NCBI GenBank assembly: GCA_002422725.1
Contig: DITE01000081.1
Coordinates: forward strand, 43,557-97,943
Reading direction: 5' to 3'
From: Bacteroidales bacterium UBA6192
GTDB taxonomy: Bacteria > Bacteroidota > Bacteroidia > Bacteroidales > F082
DNA length: 54,387 bases
Part shown: piece after piece, positions 1 to 10,192 of the stretch
How the letters are laid out: the number at the start of each line of letters is the position of its first letter
Numbering within the stretch: the first letter of the stretch is position 1
Notes under the pieces: model-generated
Database searches by the model: none
What the model was told of the DNA's origin: nothing
What the model saw: only the letters and a program-made list of their open reading frames with translations
Position numbers and translations under genes: made by a program

Positions 1-1260
1 TGGCTGTGGGCTTTGAAAAAAGGTTTCAGTAATGGTGGATTTTTCAGTTTCGTTGTTGTCGGAATACTGGATGCTGGCGGTAAACAACTGGTCTTTACGT
101 CGGAATTGTTTGCTATAAAGCATTGAATATTCCAGATCGGGGTCAATCTCCTCTTCGTCATCAACCCTTTCGCTTAAACCGGTTAGCAGGTCATCGGTAA
201 AGTCGCGGTAACCAACAGTTGATTTATTCAGTTCGTCAGAATACTTATACAACATACTAAATGTAATAGAATTCAAGGGGTTGATAAAATACTCTGCACC
301 AAGTCTGATCGTGTTTGAAATGCCTTCGCGCCTGCGTTCACTTTCCTGTTCGGTAGTAAAAAGCTTGTCGCTGTTAAATTCGCGTAAGAGAGATCCCGAA
401 CCGATACGTTCGCTATAATTGATTGAATAATTGGCGAAAAGATTCCATTTGTTTAATCTGTAATTCGAATTAATGCCCAGGCCTGCCTGAAGTGGATAAC
501 CCGTTGTAGCATCGATAGAACCATTGAAACCCTGACGCCGGTCTTTTTTCAGCACAATATTGATAATGCCGGCTGATCCTTCAGCATCATAGCGAACGGA
601 AGGGTTGGTGATGATTTCGATCCGTTCGATCATGTCCGATTGCAGACTCCTGAGTGCATTGCGGTTGCTGATGCCGGCAAGCCCCGACATTTTCCCGTCG
701 ACCAAAATCCTTACTCCTTCATCACCACGCAAGCTCACATTCCCATCGATATCGACTGTAATTGAAGGGATGTTTTCGAGTACTTCCATAGCATTACTTG
801 CCTTCATGCTGATGTCTTTACCTACATTAAAAACACGTTTGTCGAGGCTCATTTCCACCTGACTTTTCTCGGATATTATCTCAAATTCCTCCAACATGGC
901 AGAGTCAGGTGAAATCATCAGTTCGCCAAGGTCAAGCTGATTGCGGCCCCTTTCGATCAGCACATCCGACATGCGAATTGTGCCGTAGGCCAAAAACTGA
1001 ACGGCAATGTGGTAGCGGCCTGGTTTAAGCTTTATATCAAATTCACCTGTTTCAGAGGTTATACCTCCAGTTACAAAGCTTGAATCAACTGCCTGAAAAA
1101 TCATTACAGTTGCGTATTCCAGGTTTTTTTTGGTCGATTTGTCAACGACTTTGCCTTTGACACCTGTGTCAATATCCGAAGGGTTTACCGATCCGGCAAA
1201 AGTGGTAATGGAAAGATACAACAGAATAAAAATAAGAAGAGGGAAAAAATGCTTTGTCAT
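1..1260 (-). CDS. TonB-dependent outer-membrane receptor, partial (3' part beyond window)
   Basis: This is the N-terminal 420 residues of an outer-membrane beta-barrel protein; the gene runs off the left edge. The ATG is at 1258-1260. A signal peptide (MTKHFFPLLIFILLYLS...) is followed by a carboxypeptidase-regulatory-like domain (GKVVDKSTKKNLEYATV, about residues 30-115). Next comes a TonB plug with NIPSITVDIDGNVSLRG and VRILVDGK, ending in the plug signature YDAEGSAGIINIVLKK near residue 240. Barrel strands rich in N, Y and S follow. This is the architecture of Bacteroidota 'outer membrane beta-barrel family' receptors. The substrate cannot be told from the part present, and no SusD partner is visible on this side. 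Confidence 0.85.
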   Translation of the reverse strand, partial: MTKHFFPLLIFILLYLSITTFAGSVNPSDIDTGVKGKVVDKSTKKNLEYATVMIFQAVDSSFVTGGITSETGEFDIKLKPGRYHIAVQFLAYGTIRMSDVLIERGRNQLDLGELMISPDSAMLEEFEIISEKSQVEMSLDKRVFNVGKDISMKASNAMEVLENIPSITVDIDGNVSLRGDEGVRILVDGKMSGLAGISNRNALRSLQSDMIERIEIITNPSVRYDAEGSAGIINIVLKKDRRQGFNGSIDATTGYPLQAGLGINSNYRLNKWNLFANYSINYSERIGSGSLLREFNSDKLFTTEQESERRREGISNTIRLGAEYFINPLNSITFSMLYKYSDELNKSTVGYRDFTDDLLTGLSERVDDEEEIDPDLEYSMLYSKQFRRKDQLFTASIQYSDNNETEKSTITETFFQSPQP

Positions 1261-1369
1261 AGTGTAAAATTAAATTAACGTTTTGCTTGCTAAATGGTTC
1301 ACTAATGCTCATTAAACAATTCAAATCGTATGATATTCCTGTCAGATTTTCAATAAAAGTTAAGATTTC

Positions 1370-3871
1370 TTAATAAGGGTCAACATCAACCGAAAGCAGT
1401 ATTGATTTACAATGTGGTGAAGTTGAAAACTGGCGTATGATTTGTTTTAATTGATCTTTAGCTGCCGATGATGATTCATTTCTTGGTATTTTAAGGATGA
1501 TTTGTTTGATGAATAAATTCTTGATCCGCGACACCATAGGAAATTCTGGTCCAAGCACTTCTCCCCGAAAGGTACTTTTTAATAATTGCGCCATTTCTGC
1601 TGCACACAAATTGAGCAGATGCTCGTCGCGGTGTCTCAAACGCAGCAAAATGAGTCTGAAAAAGGGAGGGTAATGGTAATGGTGCCTGATATTCAGCTGA
1701 TGGGTGTACATATTCCCGAAATTATGGGTTACCACATCATGTAGCAATGGATGACCAGACTGATGGGTCTGGATAAAGACTTTTCCTCTTTGGCTTTTTC
1801 GGCCCGCCCTGCCACTCACCTGCGCCATGAGCTGAAAACCCCTTTCGTAGGCTCTGAAGTCGGGATAACTAAGCATGCTGTCAGCATTTAGTATGCCCAC
1901 AACGCGTACTTTGCCAAAATCGAGCCCTTTGGTTACCATTTGTGTTCCGGTGAGGATATCAATTTTCCCGGACTCAAAGTCTTCCAGAATTGTCTGAAAT
2001 GCAAATTTGCTTCGGGTTGTGTCAAGATCGAGCCTGCCTATCCGGGCATTTGGCAGAATAATACTTAACTCTTCCTCCACTTTTTCGGTTCCAAATCCAT
2101 GCATTCTGAGAGCTGTGCTCCGGCATTCGGGGCATTCAACCGGCACGGCTGTTGCAAAACCGCAATAGTGACAACGGAGCAGTTGTTGTTTCTTATGGTA
2201 AATCAGGCTTACATCGCAGTTTTTGCACTGAGGAACATAGTGGCACTGATCGCATTCAAGGCGCAATGAAAAGCCTCTTCTGTTCTGAAACAAGATTACC
2301 TGCTCCTTATTCCCTAGTGCTTCAGATATGGCAAGGAGCAGGGGTTGGCTGAAATGCGATTTCATAGTTTTGCGTTTCATTTCTTCACGCAGGTTAACAA
2401 GACTCACTTCAGGGAGTTCCATGCCGCTATATCGTTCCGTAAGATTGACAAGGCCATAGCGTTGTTGCTGAGCATTGTAGAACGACTCAATGGACGGGGT
2501 AGCCGACCCAAGCAGCACCTTTGCACCCAATGTGGAAGCAAGCATGATAGCCGCATCACGCGCGTGATAACGTGGCGAAGGCTCCATTTGCTTGAACGAC
2601 TGATCATGTTCTTCGTCAACAATGACTAAGCCCAGCTTTTTAAAAGGCAAAAAAAGTGCAGACCTGGGTCCCAGCACTACCTGATGGTGGGCATAAACCG
2701 ACCCATCAAAAGCAAGTACTTTTTTCCAGATTTCCACTTTCTCGTGTGAATTATAACGTGAATGAAAGACCCCGACAGAGTTTCCGAAGTATTTTTTTAA
2801 CCTGTTGATAATCTGTGTGGTCAATGCAATTTCAGGAAGAAGGTACAGCACTTGTTCGCCTCGGCTGATTGCATCGTGAATGAGTTTGATGTAGATTTCA
2901 GTTTTTCCGCTCGCGGTAACTCCATTTAACAATACAACATTTTTGTTGTCAAATTGTGTTTTAATGTTTTCAAATGCAATGGTCTGTGAGGGACTCAGTT
3001 TGATGTTCGCGGCATGGCTATCTGCTTCATTTTCATTCAGGCGGCTAACAATTTTCAATTCAATTTCGAAAACTTTCTTATCTACAAGGCTTTTAAGTTG
3101 TGCATAGCTTGCTCCGCTTTTTTCGAGCAATTCGTTCTTGCCAATTTCTGCATGCTGGTTCACGGGGTAACGGCTGAGGCTGATGAATGAAAGCAATATT
3201 TCGAGTTGTTTATAAGCTCTTTTCGAAAGCTCGTTCATCAATGACTTCAGCGATTCCTCATTTCTAAACTCATGAGCAAGGCGAACATACGAAGCTTTTC
3301 TGGGTTTATACTTTTCTTCCAGTTCTTCTTCCAACACTATCATTTTTCTTGATATCATGTTATGAATCAGCGGCATGACTTTCTGAAAACCAACAATTTT
3401 CGACACCTCGCTCAAGCTAAGTTTTTGCTGTATCATCAATGCCTCGGTAATCAGGTATTCGTATTCGCTCAGCAGCTGTGCATCAGGTTTGAAACCGTCA
3501 GCAAGTACAATACTTGTTTCGCTGGCCAGACGCAATGCAGATGGGAGTGCAGTTTGCATCACTTCACCCGGGTAGCACAAATAGTAATTGCATATCCAAT
3601 CCCAAAAATTGAGCTGACTGGTTGTCACCACGGCTTCATCGTCAAGGACACCCAGAATATATTTTGGGGTGTACCCGACAGGTATGTTTTCATGAATCTG
3701 ACGAACCAGACCGGCATAGATCTTTTTTCTACCAAACTGAACCACCACCCTTTTACCCAACAATCCTTCTGCATTCAACTCATGAGGAACACGATAGGTA
3801 AAAACTCCCGCGACAGGCACCGGAACAATTACATCCACAAAGAAGGTACGGCGATCATTGCTCGTATTCAT
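1370..3871 (-). CDS. priA: Primosomal replication-restart helicase PriA
   Basis: An 833-residue superfamily 2 helicase that reloads the replisome at stalled forks. An N-terminal DNA-binding domain starts at FFVDVIVPVPV. Walker A is GVTASGKT (residues 317-324) and the DEEH box is at 419-422. Eight cysteines at 540, 543, 549, 552, 567, 570, 580 and 583 form the two zinc sites inside the helicase core. A late helicase motif is GTQMVTKGLDFGKVRVVG. Length and domain order are normal. The neighbour upstream on the same strand is the T9SS plug gene; that pairing is not functionally informative. A TACCTTTG promoter-like box (3877-3884) lies almost against the ATG, so its use as the -7 element is doubtful. 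Confidence 0.97.
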   Translation of the reverse strand: MNTSNDRRTFFVDVIVPVPVAGVFTYRVPHELNAEGLLGKRVVVQFGRKKIYAGLVRQIHENIPVGYTPKYILGVLDDEAVVTTSQLNFWDWICNYYLCYPGEVMQTALPSALRLASETSIVLADGFKPDAQLLSEYEYLITEALMIQQKLSLSEVSKIVGFQKVMPLIHNMISRKMIVLEEELEEKYKPRKASYVRLAHEFRNEESLKSLMNELSKRAYKQLEILLSFISLSRYPVNQHAEIGKNELLEKSGASYAQLKSLVDKKVFEIELKIVSRLNENEADSHAANIKLSPSQTIAFENIKTQFDNKNVVLLNGVTASGKTEIYIKLIHDAISRGEQVLYLLPEIALTTQIINRLKKYFGNSVGVFHSRYNSHEKVEIWKKVLAFDGSVYAHHQVVLGPRSALFLPFKKLGLVIVDEEHDQSFKQMEPSPRYHARDAAIMLASTLGAKVLLGSATPSIESFYNAQQQRYGLVNLTERYSGMELPEVSLVNLREEMKRKTMKSHFSQPLLLAISEALGNKEQVILFQNRRGFSLRLECDQCHYVPQCKNCDVSLIYHKKQQLLRCHYCGFATAVPVECPECRSTALRMHGFGTEKVEEELSIILPNARIGRLDLDTTRSKFAFQTILEDFESGKIDILTGTQMVTKGLDFGKVRVVGILNADSMLSYPDFRAYERGFQLMAQVSGRAGRKSQRGKVFIQTHQSGHPLLHDVVTHNFGNMYTHQLNIRHHYHYPPFFRLILLRLRHRDEHLLNLCAAEMAQLLKSTFRGEVLGPEFPMVSRIKNLFIKQIILKIPRNESSSAAKDQLKQIIRQFSTSPHCKSILLSVDVDPY

Positions 3872-4030
3872 GCCTACAAAGGTATGGGAAAAACATGTCT
3901 GCGAATAAGGCCGGGAGCAAGCTTTTGGTACATGTTAGAGGTGGTCGTCTATTGAAAAACGCCCCGACATTGTCAGAGCGTTTTCAAAGAAGCAATATTT
4001 TTCACATTCCTGGCAAGGGAAAAATTAACA

Positions 4031-5308
4031 TTAATGTGACATTATTGTGGTTGTTGCAACTAACTGATCATAAACTGTGCCCGGCTTTCTGAAATACAGA
4101 AACAGCACATATTCGTTGAGTGTATCCCAATGATCTCCTTCGATGATGGTTATATCTGCTTTTAATGTTTCTTTTTCGAGTATACCATACACATAATTGT
4201 AATAACCTTGTTTGAGGAAAAGCGAAGCTTCATAGGCTTTCAATGAAAAATTGTAGGTCATCAGGCTTTTCGAATCTAAATTCCAATCGTTTATAGCACC
4301 TATGATATAAACATCCTCATGTGTAAAAGGAGCGGGGTAGGGCAGCAGAAATTCGACCCAGGCATAATCTCCTTCAACGGCAGTTTCCTGATCATCGCGG
4401 GCAGCGATTAATTTGCGTCCCCTGATATCCTGTTCGCTGATGTAACTTTTAGTGTGCCTGCGCTCGTCAGGCCAGAGTCTGACAAGATAATGATCGTTTT
4501 CCTGAAAAATCTTCTGAATTCTTTCCGACTGATACCTGAAACTTTTGATGTCGAAATTGCGAAACTGGTTTCCACCATCAAAAACAGTTTCTTCAGCATA
4601 TTCAAAAGCAATTTTATCACCGTACACATAATTGGGTTTCAGACCAATTACGGCATTGTCCCAACGGCCATTTTGCCTGATAACCAGTTTAATGCTTTCT
4701 GATGGATTGGTAGTGAAAAGATTATTCTGACTAACAGTTACATCAAGTTGATGCTTCTTTCCAACGTAATCGAGGTTTTTGGGATATTGAGGAAAACTTA
4801 CCTGTATGTTAACTTTATTATCAACAATAAAAAAACGCCTGGTAAAAAGCAATTGTCCTTCAGAAAACTGGTTTTCATATACCAGAAGCAAATAGTTGCC
4901 CGAAATTTTTGGACGGATCTGGTCCTCGGGAAATAACAGATCATAGTGAACAAAGGGTGTAAGGGTGTTCACCGAGAATCGGTAATCCCTTATCTCAGCT
5001 TCGTCAAAACCATTGATGTATTCCGGTTTAGTTAGGTCGGAAGGTGTCCAGTCGTGGTTGCAATGAACAAAAGTATAATAGAGGTATGCGGCCTGATCTC
5101 CCAAAACATCAAACGAAAGATGAAGGCGTCGGGTGTCTCCCAAAAGCAAAACCGGATCCTTCAAGGGCTCCTGTTCAGGATGAAGCAACACAGTATGGAC
5201 ATTATCTTCATAGGTTTTATCAACAAAGTCATATGAGGCTTGTCCGCTTGCCATCATAGAGATTAACAACAGCACGAAAAGAAGAGGAGTAATGAAAAGT
5301 TTAGACAT
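4031..5308 (-). CDS. Type IX secretion system plug protein (DUF5103 family)
   Basis: A secreted or periplasmic protein of about 425 residues from the family once called DUF5103, now linked to the plug of the SprA/Sov translocon in T9SS. The start is set at 5308 (MSKLFITPLLFVLLLISMMA) because a signal peptide begins there; the frame is open further upstream, but that extension has no signal-peptide-like start. Features seen include RRLHLSFDVLGDQAAYLYYTF, a CNHDW motif and a C-terminal E-set-like segment with GAINDWNLDSKSLMTYN. It agrees with porT and the three sorting-domain proteins elsewhere in the window: this organism has a T9SS. The family assignment is fairly sure; the plug role is taken from family knowledge. 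Confidence 0.8.
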   Translation of the reverse strand: MSKLFITPLLFVLLLISMMASGQASYDFVDKTYEDNVHTVLLHPEQEPLKDPVLLLGDTRRLHLSFDVLGDQAAYLYYTFVHCNHDWTPSDLTKPEYINGFDEAEIRDYRFSVNTLTPFVHYDLLFPEDQIRPKISGNYLLLVYENQFSEGQLLFTRRFFIVDNKVNIQVSFPQYPKNLDYVGKKHQLDVTVSQNNLFTTNPSESIKLVIRQNGRWDNAVIGLKPNYVYGDKIAFEYAEETVFDGGNQFRNFDIKSFRYQSERIQKIFQENDHYLVRLWPDERRHTKSYISEQDIRGRKLIAARDDQETAVEGDYAWVEFLLPYPAPFTHEDVYIIGAINDWNLDSKSLMTYNFSLKAYEASLFLKQGYYNYVYGILEKETLKADITIIEGDHWDTLNEYVLFLYFRKPGTVYDQLVATTTIMSH

Positions 5309-5546
5309 TATTATCTTGATATGAGTGAACAAAAGCATAGTGTTGGATAAAAGAACAAAGATAATGTTCTTTATCAGGTTTTCGCAGGGAGAAAATCGGC
5401 AAAAGTGATGAATATTGTGCAAAAAATTGATCTGTATCATTAATTAGTTTGATATTTTTCAGTTAATTGAATGAATCTAAATTATATGGAAATGTTGCTC
5501 AGTAAACACAAATTAATTTGTTTCTTTGCAACTTATTTAAATATGA

Positions 5547-6908
5547 ATGAAGGTAGATATGTCAACCGTCACAAAAATCAAAAAAGGTCTTAATATCAAT
5601 CTGATAGGCGAGGCCGAAAAAGTGATCAAAGAGTTGAAATGTGATCATTTTGCAATCAAACCCACTGATTTTATTGGTGTCTTTCCAAGAATCCTAATCA
5701 AGGAAGGTGATGTTGTCAAAGCAGGTACACCCTTATTTATTGATAAGAATCGCGACAATATTGTTTTCACCTCTCCGGTTAGTGGAAAAATTAAAGAGAT
5801 AAAGAGAGGTGCCAAGAGGTTGTTGCTCGAAATAAAAATTGATGCAGATGGAAAAGATGAGTACATCGATTTCAAGGCTGAGAATCCAAAGCTTCTTAGT
5901 CGTGAGCAGGTGATCGAGAAACTCAGAGTTAGTGGTGTGTGGCCATTCATCCGTCAACGTCCCTATTCGGTGATTGCTGATCCGCTTGCCATGCCGAAGT
6001 CAATATTTGTTTCAACCTTCGATACGGCGCCTCTTGCCCCTGATAACGATTTGGTTGTGCATGGCAATGGGGATGATTTTCAGACAGGCCTCGACGTGCT
6101 TGCCATGCTAACAACGGGTAAAGTACATTTGAATATTGAAGCGGATATTACCCACTCAAAGGTATTCACCAACTCGAAAAATGTACAGATAAATCAGTTT
6201 TCCGGGCCACATCCTACTGGCAATGTTGGGGTTCAGATTAATAAAATCGACCCTATAAATAAAGGTGAGGTGGTTTGGTATTGCTATCCTCAGGATGTGC
6301 TCACAATAGGGCGTTTGTTCAGAAGAGGGGTTTATGATGCGTCAAGGGTAATTGCCGTTTGCGGTTCAGAAGTATTAAGCCCCGCCTATTTCCGCACCAA
6401 AACAGGTGCAGCAGTTGAGTTACTTATCAAAGAAAATGTTACCCAGGTCAATAAGCGGTATATCAGTGGCAATGTGCTCACCGGCACTCAGGTTTCACTT
6501 GACGGATATTTGGGTTTTTATCACAATCAAATGACAGTTATCCCCGAGGGTGACTATTTTGAGTTTCTTGGTTGGGGACTTCCCGGACTCAATAAATTCA
6601 GCATGTCGCGATCCTTTCCTGCTTTTCTTTTCAAGAACAGAAAGTATCGCCTCGACACCAACTATCATGGTGGCGAAAGGGCATTGGTAATGACCGGACA
6701 GTTTGAGAAAGTTTTCCCATTTGATATTTACCCCATGCAATTGCTTAAGGCAATCATGGTTGAGGATATCGATTTAATGGAGAATCTGGGAATTTATGAA
6801 GTGGATGAAGAAGACTTTGCACTGTGCGAAGTGGTTGATACTTCCAAAACAAACATTCAGGAAATCGTCCGCAAAGGACTTGACCTGATGCGGAAAGAGA
6901 TGAGTTAA
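5547..6908 (+). CDS. nqrA: Na+-translocating NADH:quinone reductase subunit A
   Basis: First gene of the nqrABCDEF operon, 453 residues. NqrA is the peripheral cytoplasmic subunit that contributes to quinone reduction. Diagnostic stretches are IKKGLNINLIGEAEK at the N-terminus, the biotinyl-like hammerhead KAGTPLFIDKNRD...TSPVSGKIKEIKRG (about residues 60-90) and RQRPYSVIADP near 136. A second possible ATG is four codons downstream (5559), so the exact start is uncertain by a few residues. The gene is 32 bases from nqrB in the same direction. The long AT-rich upstream region suggests the operon promoter lies between 5440 and 5540, though no clear -33/-7 pair was found. Confidence 0.96.
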   Translation: MKVDMSTVTKIKKGLNINLIGEAEKVIKELKCDHFAIKPTDFIGVFPRILIKEGDVVKAGTPLFIDKNRDNIVFTSPVSGKIKEIKRGAKRLLLEIKIDADGKDEYIDFKAENPKLLSREQVIEKLRVSGVWPFIRQRPYSVIADPLAMPKSIFVSTFDTAPLAPDNDLVVHGNGDDFQTGLDVLAMLTTGKVHLNIEADITHSKVFTNSKNVQINQFSGPHPTGNVGVQINKIDPINKGEVVWYCYPQDVLTIGRLFRRGVYDASRVIAVCGSEVLSPAYFRTKTGAAVELLIKENVTQVNKRYISGNVLTGTQVSLDGYLGFYHNQMTVIPEGDYFEFLGWGLPGLNKFSMSRSFPAFLFKNRKYRLDTNYHGGERALVMTGQFEKVFPFDIYPMQLLKAIMVEDIDLMENLGIYEVDEEDFALCEVVDTSKTNIQEIVRKGLDLMRKEMS

Positions 6909-6940
6909 TTTATTGATAAAAATAATCATAAGATAGCACA

Positions 6941-8089
6941 ATGAAATTTCTCAGGGATTTTTTAGACAAGCAAAAACCACACTTTGTCAAGGGGGGAAGG
7001 TTCGAAAAACTGCACTCAACATTTGATGCTTTTGAAACATTTTTGTTTGTGCCGAACAGGGTAACCCATACTGGAGCCCATATCCGCGATGCGATTGATA
7101 TGAAACGAACCATGATCATTGTTGTCGTGGCTTTGTTGCCGGCCCTTATTTTTGGGATTTGGAATGTTGGATATCAGCATTACATTTCTCATGGAATGGC
7201 TTATGATTTTTGGCCTATGTTTGGTTACGGCCTTCTAAAGGTTGTCCCAATCATCATTGTGTCGTATGTTGTAGGTTTAGCCATTGAGTTTGCTTTTGCC
7301 CAGTCGCGCCATCATGAAGTAAACGAAGGATTTCTGGTATCTGGGATGCTCATTCCGCTTGTTATGCCACCCGATGTTCCACTATGGATGGTGGCCATTT
7401 CAACTGCATTTGCCGTCATTATCGGGAAAGAGGTTTTTGGTGGAACAGGCATGAATATTCTCAATCCAGCGCTCACTGCACGTGCTTTCCTGTTTTTTGC
7501 CTATCCATCGGAAATGTCGGGCGATTTGATATGGATTTCCGAGAAGGCCGATGCCTATTCGGGTGCAACACCACTCGGACACCTGCTTGTGGGTGAAGTG
7601 AGTAAATTGCCCTCGGAATGGGCCATGTTTCTGGGTAATATCCCTGGAAGTATTGGCGAAACCTCCACACTGGCTATTTTAATAGGGGCGGTGGTGCTCA
7701 TTGCAACAGGGATTGGTAGTGCACGCATTATGCTTTCGGTTGTCGCGGGTGGTCTGGCAATGGGATTGCTGTTTAACTTATGGGGAATTAATGATTATAT
7801 GAACATTCCGGCTCATTATCATCTCATTATGGGTGGCTTTGCCTTTGGAACTGTGTTTATGGCCACCGACCCTGTGTCGGCAGCTCAAACAACGAGGGGT
7901 AAATACATCTATGGCTTTTTGATCGGAATGATAGCCGTACTGATCAGGGTTTTCAACCCGGCTTATCCCGAAGGCATGATGCTTTCGATTCTATTAATGA
8001 ATGTGTTTGCTCCGCTTATCGACCACTATGTAGTCCAGTCGAATATCAAAAAGCGCCTGAAACGAGCCAGAGCACTTGTTAAAGCTTAA
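6941..8089 (+). CDS. nqrB: Na+-translocating NADH:quinone reductase subunit B
   Basis: Integral membrane subunit, 382 residues, of the NqrB/RnfD family. It starts with the conserved amphipathic segment MKFLRDFLDKQKPHF and has about nine to ten hydrophobic spans. The covalent FMN attachment motif is YSGATPLG, with Thr210 as the expected acceptor; this residue is loaded by ApbE, encoded at 11670-12683. GGTGMNILNPALTARA (about 167-182) is a family signature close to the flavin. Complete, and in the expected operon position between nqrA and nqrC. Confidence 0.96.
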   Translation: MKFLRDFLDKQKPHFVKGGRFEKLHSTFDAFETFLFVPNRVTHTGAHIRDAIDMKRTMIIVVVALLPALIFGIWNVGYQHYISHGMAYDFWPMFGYGLLKVVPIIIVSYVVGLAIEFAFAQSRHHEVNEGFLVSGMLIPLVMPPDVPLWMVAISTAFAVIIGKEVFGGTGMNILNPALTARAFLFFAYPSEMSGDLIWISEKADAYSGATPLGHLLVGEVSKLPSEWAMFLGNIPGSIGETSTLAILIGAVVLIATGIGSARIMLSVVAGGLAMGLLFNLWGINDYMNIPAHYHLIMGGFAFGTVFMATDPVSAAQTTRGKYIYGFLIGMIAVLIRVFNPAYPEGMMLSILLMNVFAPLIDHYVVQSNIKKRLKRARALVKA

Positions 8090-8118
8090 CCTGATTTAAA
8101 CCTGTAATTACTACAATT

Positions 8119-8856
8119 ATGTACAGTAACGCTTATATTTTCAGATATGCCTCCATCATGGTCATTTTGGTTGCCGCCATATTGTCGTCAGCAGCCATGT
8201 TGCTCAAGCCGATGCAACAACGAAACGAGGCCGTTGATAAAATGCAGAGCATTCTGGCTGCTGCCGGTATTCCTGACGTTAGCGCCGGGGATGCGATAAA
8301 GCTTTTCAATCAGAATGTTACCAATATGATTGTCATCGATAACAAAGGCAATATAATAGATGACTTTACCGCAGAAGGAAAGCAAGACAGCAAGGCTTTC
8401 AAAATAAATCCCAAGGATGAATTGTATAAGAAATCACAGGGAAAAGATTTTGAACTTGCTATGTACGTGATCAATCTGAATGGCGAAAAGATCTATATCA
8501 TCCCGCTTAGAGGGGTTGGGCTTTGGGGTCCTGTGTGGGGAAATATTGCGCTGAAGGATGACTTTAACACCGTAGTAGGAGTTACTTTTGGGCATAAATC
8601 GGAAACCCCGGGACTTGGCGCCGAAATTGAGACTCCCATCTTTGAAGATCAATTTCCGGGCAAGACTCTTTTCGACGAAACCGGTAAATTCAAATCAGTT
8701 CGTGTGATGAAAGGCGGTGTAGCCAACCTTTCAGCAGCTGATCAGTTTCATGCTGTTGATGCAATTACCGGAGGAACAATCACAAGCAATGGCGTTAGCG
8801 ATATGCTTCAGAATGTTTTGGAAAGTTATGTACCCTACTTCAAAAAACAAGTGTAA
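8119..8856 (+). CDS. nqrC: Na+-translocating NADH:quinone reductase subunit C
   Basis: A 245-residue subunit with one N-terminal membrane anchor (residues 10-30) and a large periplasmic FMN-binding domain. The FMN acceptor motif is AITGGTITSNGV, with Thr220 the expected covalent site; it has T-G-G-T where the textbook motif is S-G-A-T, a conservative variant. HKSETPGLGAEI (159-170) is the other family signature. It sits four bases before nqrD, so the two are probably translationally coupled. Confidence 0.96.
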   Translation: MYSNAYIFRYASIMVILVAAILSSAAMLLKPMQQRNEAVDKMQSILAAAGIPDVSAGDAIKLFNQNVTNMIVIDNKGNIIDDFTAEGKQDSKAFKINPKDELYKKSQGKDFELAMYVINLNGEKIYIIPLRGVGLWGPVWGNIALKDDFNTVVGVTFGHKSETPGLGAEIETPIFEDQFPGKTLFDETGKFKSVRVMKGGVANLSAADQFHAVDAITGGTITSNGVSDMLQNVLESYVPYFKKQV

Positions 8857-8859
8857 ACT

Positions 8860-9516
8860 ATGAATACTGTCAAACGAGAAAAAGAACCGTTGTTTTCACC
8901 AAAGAACCGAAAACTTCTATTATCACCCATCAACCTGAATAATCCGATAACCGTTCAGGTTCTTGGGATTTGTTCTGCTTTGGCGGTTACAGCCAAGATG
9001 AAACCAGCATTTGTGATGTCAGTTTCCGTTATTGTAGTAACTGCTTTAGCCAATTTGATTATTTCGCTTTTGCGCAACGGAATTCCACCGCGAATCCGCA
9101 TTATCGTTCAGCTTGTTGTTATTGCAACATTGGTAATTGTCGTAGATCAGGTTCTCAAAGCCTATGTGTATGATGTGAGCAAGCAGCTCTCTGTTTTTGT
9201 GGGACTCATCATAACCAATTGTATTATTATGGGTCGTCTGGAAGCCTTTGCAATGAGCAGTAAACCCTGGCCAAGTTTGCTCGATGGTATCGGAAACGGA
9301 ATTGGTTATGGAATAATTTTGGTGGTCGTTGGTTTTGTCAGGGAATTGTTCGGTTCGGGCAGTGTTTGGGGCTACCCGGTAGTACCGGCAGGATTTTTTG
9401 AAATGGGTTACCGCAACAATGGTTTTATGATTTTGCCTCCAATGGCACTGATTATTATCGGCATCATCATCTGGATTCAGCGGTCACGAAATAAAGAGCT
9501 TTATCAGGAGAATTAG
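8860..9516 (+). CDS. nqrD: Na+-translocating NADH:quinone reductase subunit D
   Basis: A 218-residue hydrophobic subunit of the NqrD/RnfE family. It has about six membrane helices, the conserved GLIITNCIIMGRLEAFA (residues about 111-127) and the start NPITVQVLGICSALAVT. The cysteine in ITNCI belongs to the inter-membrane iron-sulphur site shared with NqrE. The N-terminal tail is hydrophilic (KREKEPLFSPKNRKLL), as in other NqrD proteins. Complete. Confidence 0.96.
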   Translation: MNTVKREKEPLFSPKNRKLLLSPINLNNPITVQVLGICSALAVTAKMKPAFVMSVSVIVVTALANLIISLLRNGIPPRIRIIVQLVVIATLVIVVDQVLKAYVYDVSKQLSVFVGLIITNCIIMGRLEAFAMSSKPWPSLLDGIGNGIGYGIILVVVGFVRELFGSGSVWGYPVVPAGFFEMGYRNNGFMILPPMALIIIGIIIWIQRSRNKELYQEN

Positions 9517-9540
9517 TTGAACATCAAATAACAACGCTTT

Positions 9541-10158
9541 ATGCAAGAGATTTTTAACATATTCATCAAGTCGATCTTTATCGACAACATGATTTTCGCG
9601 TATTTCCTTGGTATGTGTTCTTACCTGGCGGTATCCAAAACAGTTCAAACCTCAATGGGATTGGGTATTGCAGTAATTTTTGTCCTTGGTATTACGGTTC
9701 CTATTGATTACCTGCTGAATGAATACATTCTGAAAGCCGGAGCCCTTGCCTGGCTGGATGAAGGGCTGGCTGAAGTTGACCTGAGTTTTCTCAGTTTCAT
9801 CTTGTTCATTGCTATCATTGCCTCAATGGTTCAACTTGTGGAGATGATAGTTGAAAAGTTCAGCCCTGCATTGTATTCTTCGCTGGGTATTTTCCTTCCC
9901 CTGATCGCTGTGAACTGTGCAATTCTGGGTGGATCGCTTTTCATGCAGGAACGCGAGTATCAAACCTTAGCACAGGCCACTTCATTCGGGCTGGGTTCAG
10001 GAGTGGGATGGTTGCTTGCGATTGTGGGTATTGCAGCAATCCGCGAGAAAATCAGGTATTCCAATGTGCCGGCACCTTTACGTGGACTGGGAATTACCTT
10101 TATCATAACAGGGCTTATGGGCATTGCTTTCATGAGTTTCCTGGGCATTAAACTTTAA
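9541..10158 (+). CDS. nqrE: Na+-translocating NADH:quinone reductase subunit E
   Basis: A 205-residue subunit of the NqrE/RnfA family, with six predicted helices in inverted topology to NqrD. The N-terminal FIKSIFIDNMIFAYFLGMC and the internal PLIAVNCAILGGSLF carry the cysteines that, with NqrD, hold the central iron-sulphur cluster. It starts 24 bases after nqrD and ends 34 bases before nqrF. Complete and unremarkable. Confidence 0.96.
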   Translation: MQEIFNIFIKSIFIDNMIFAYFLGMCSYLAVSKTVQTSMGLGIAVIFVLGITVPIDYLLNEYILKAGALAWLDEGLAEVDLSFLSFILFIAIIASMVQLVEMIVEKFSPALYSSLGIFLPLIAVNCAILGGSLFMQEREYQTLAQATSFGLGSGVGWLLAIVGIAAIREKIRYSNVPAPLRGLGITFIITGLMGIAFMSFLGIKL

Positions 10159-10192
10159 TGATTATACATGTATAACATAATCTATAGATAAT

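Noticed and set aside
3362..3955. 197-residue open frame antisense to priA
   Set aside because: It is a mirror of the priA frame with no domain, no signal peptide and unlikely composition; priA is certain.
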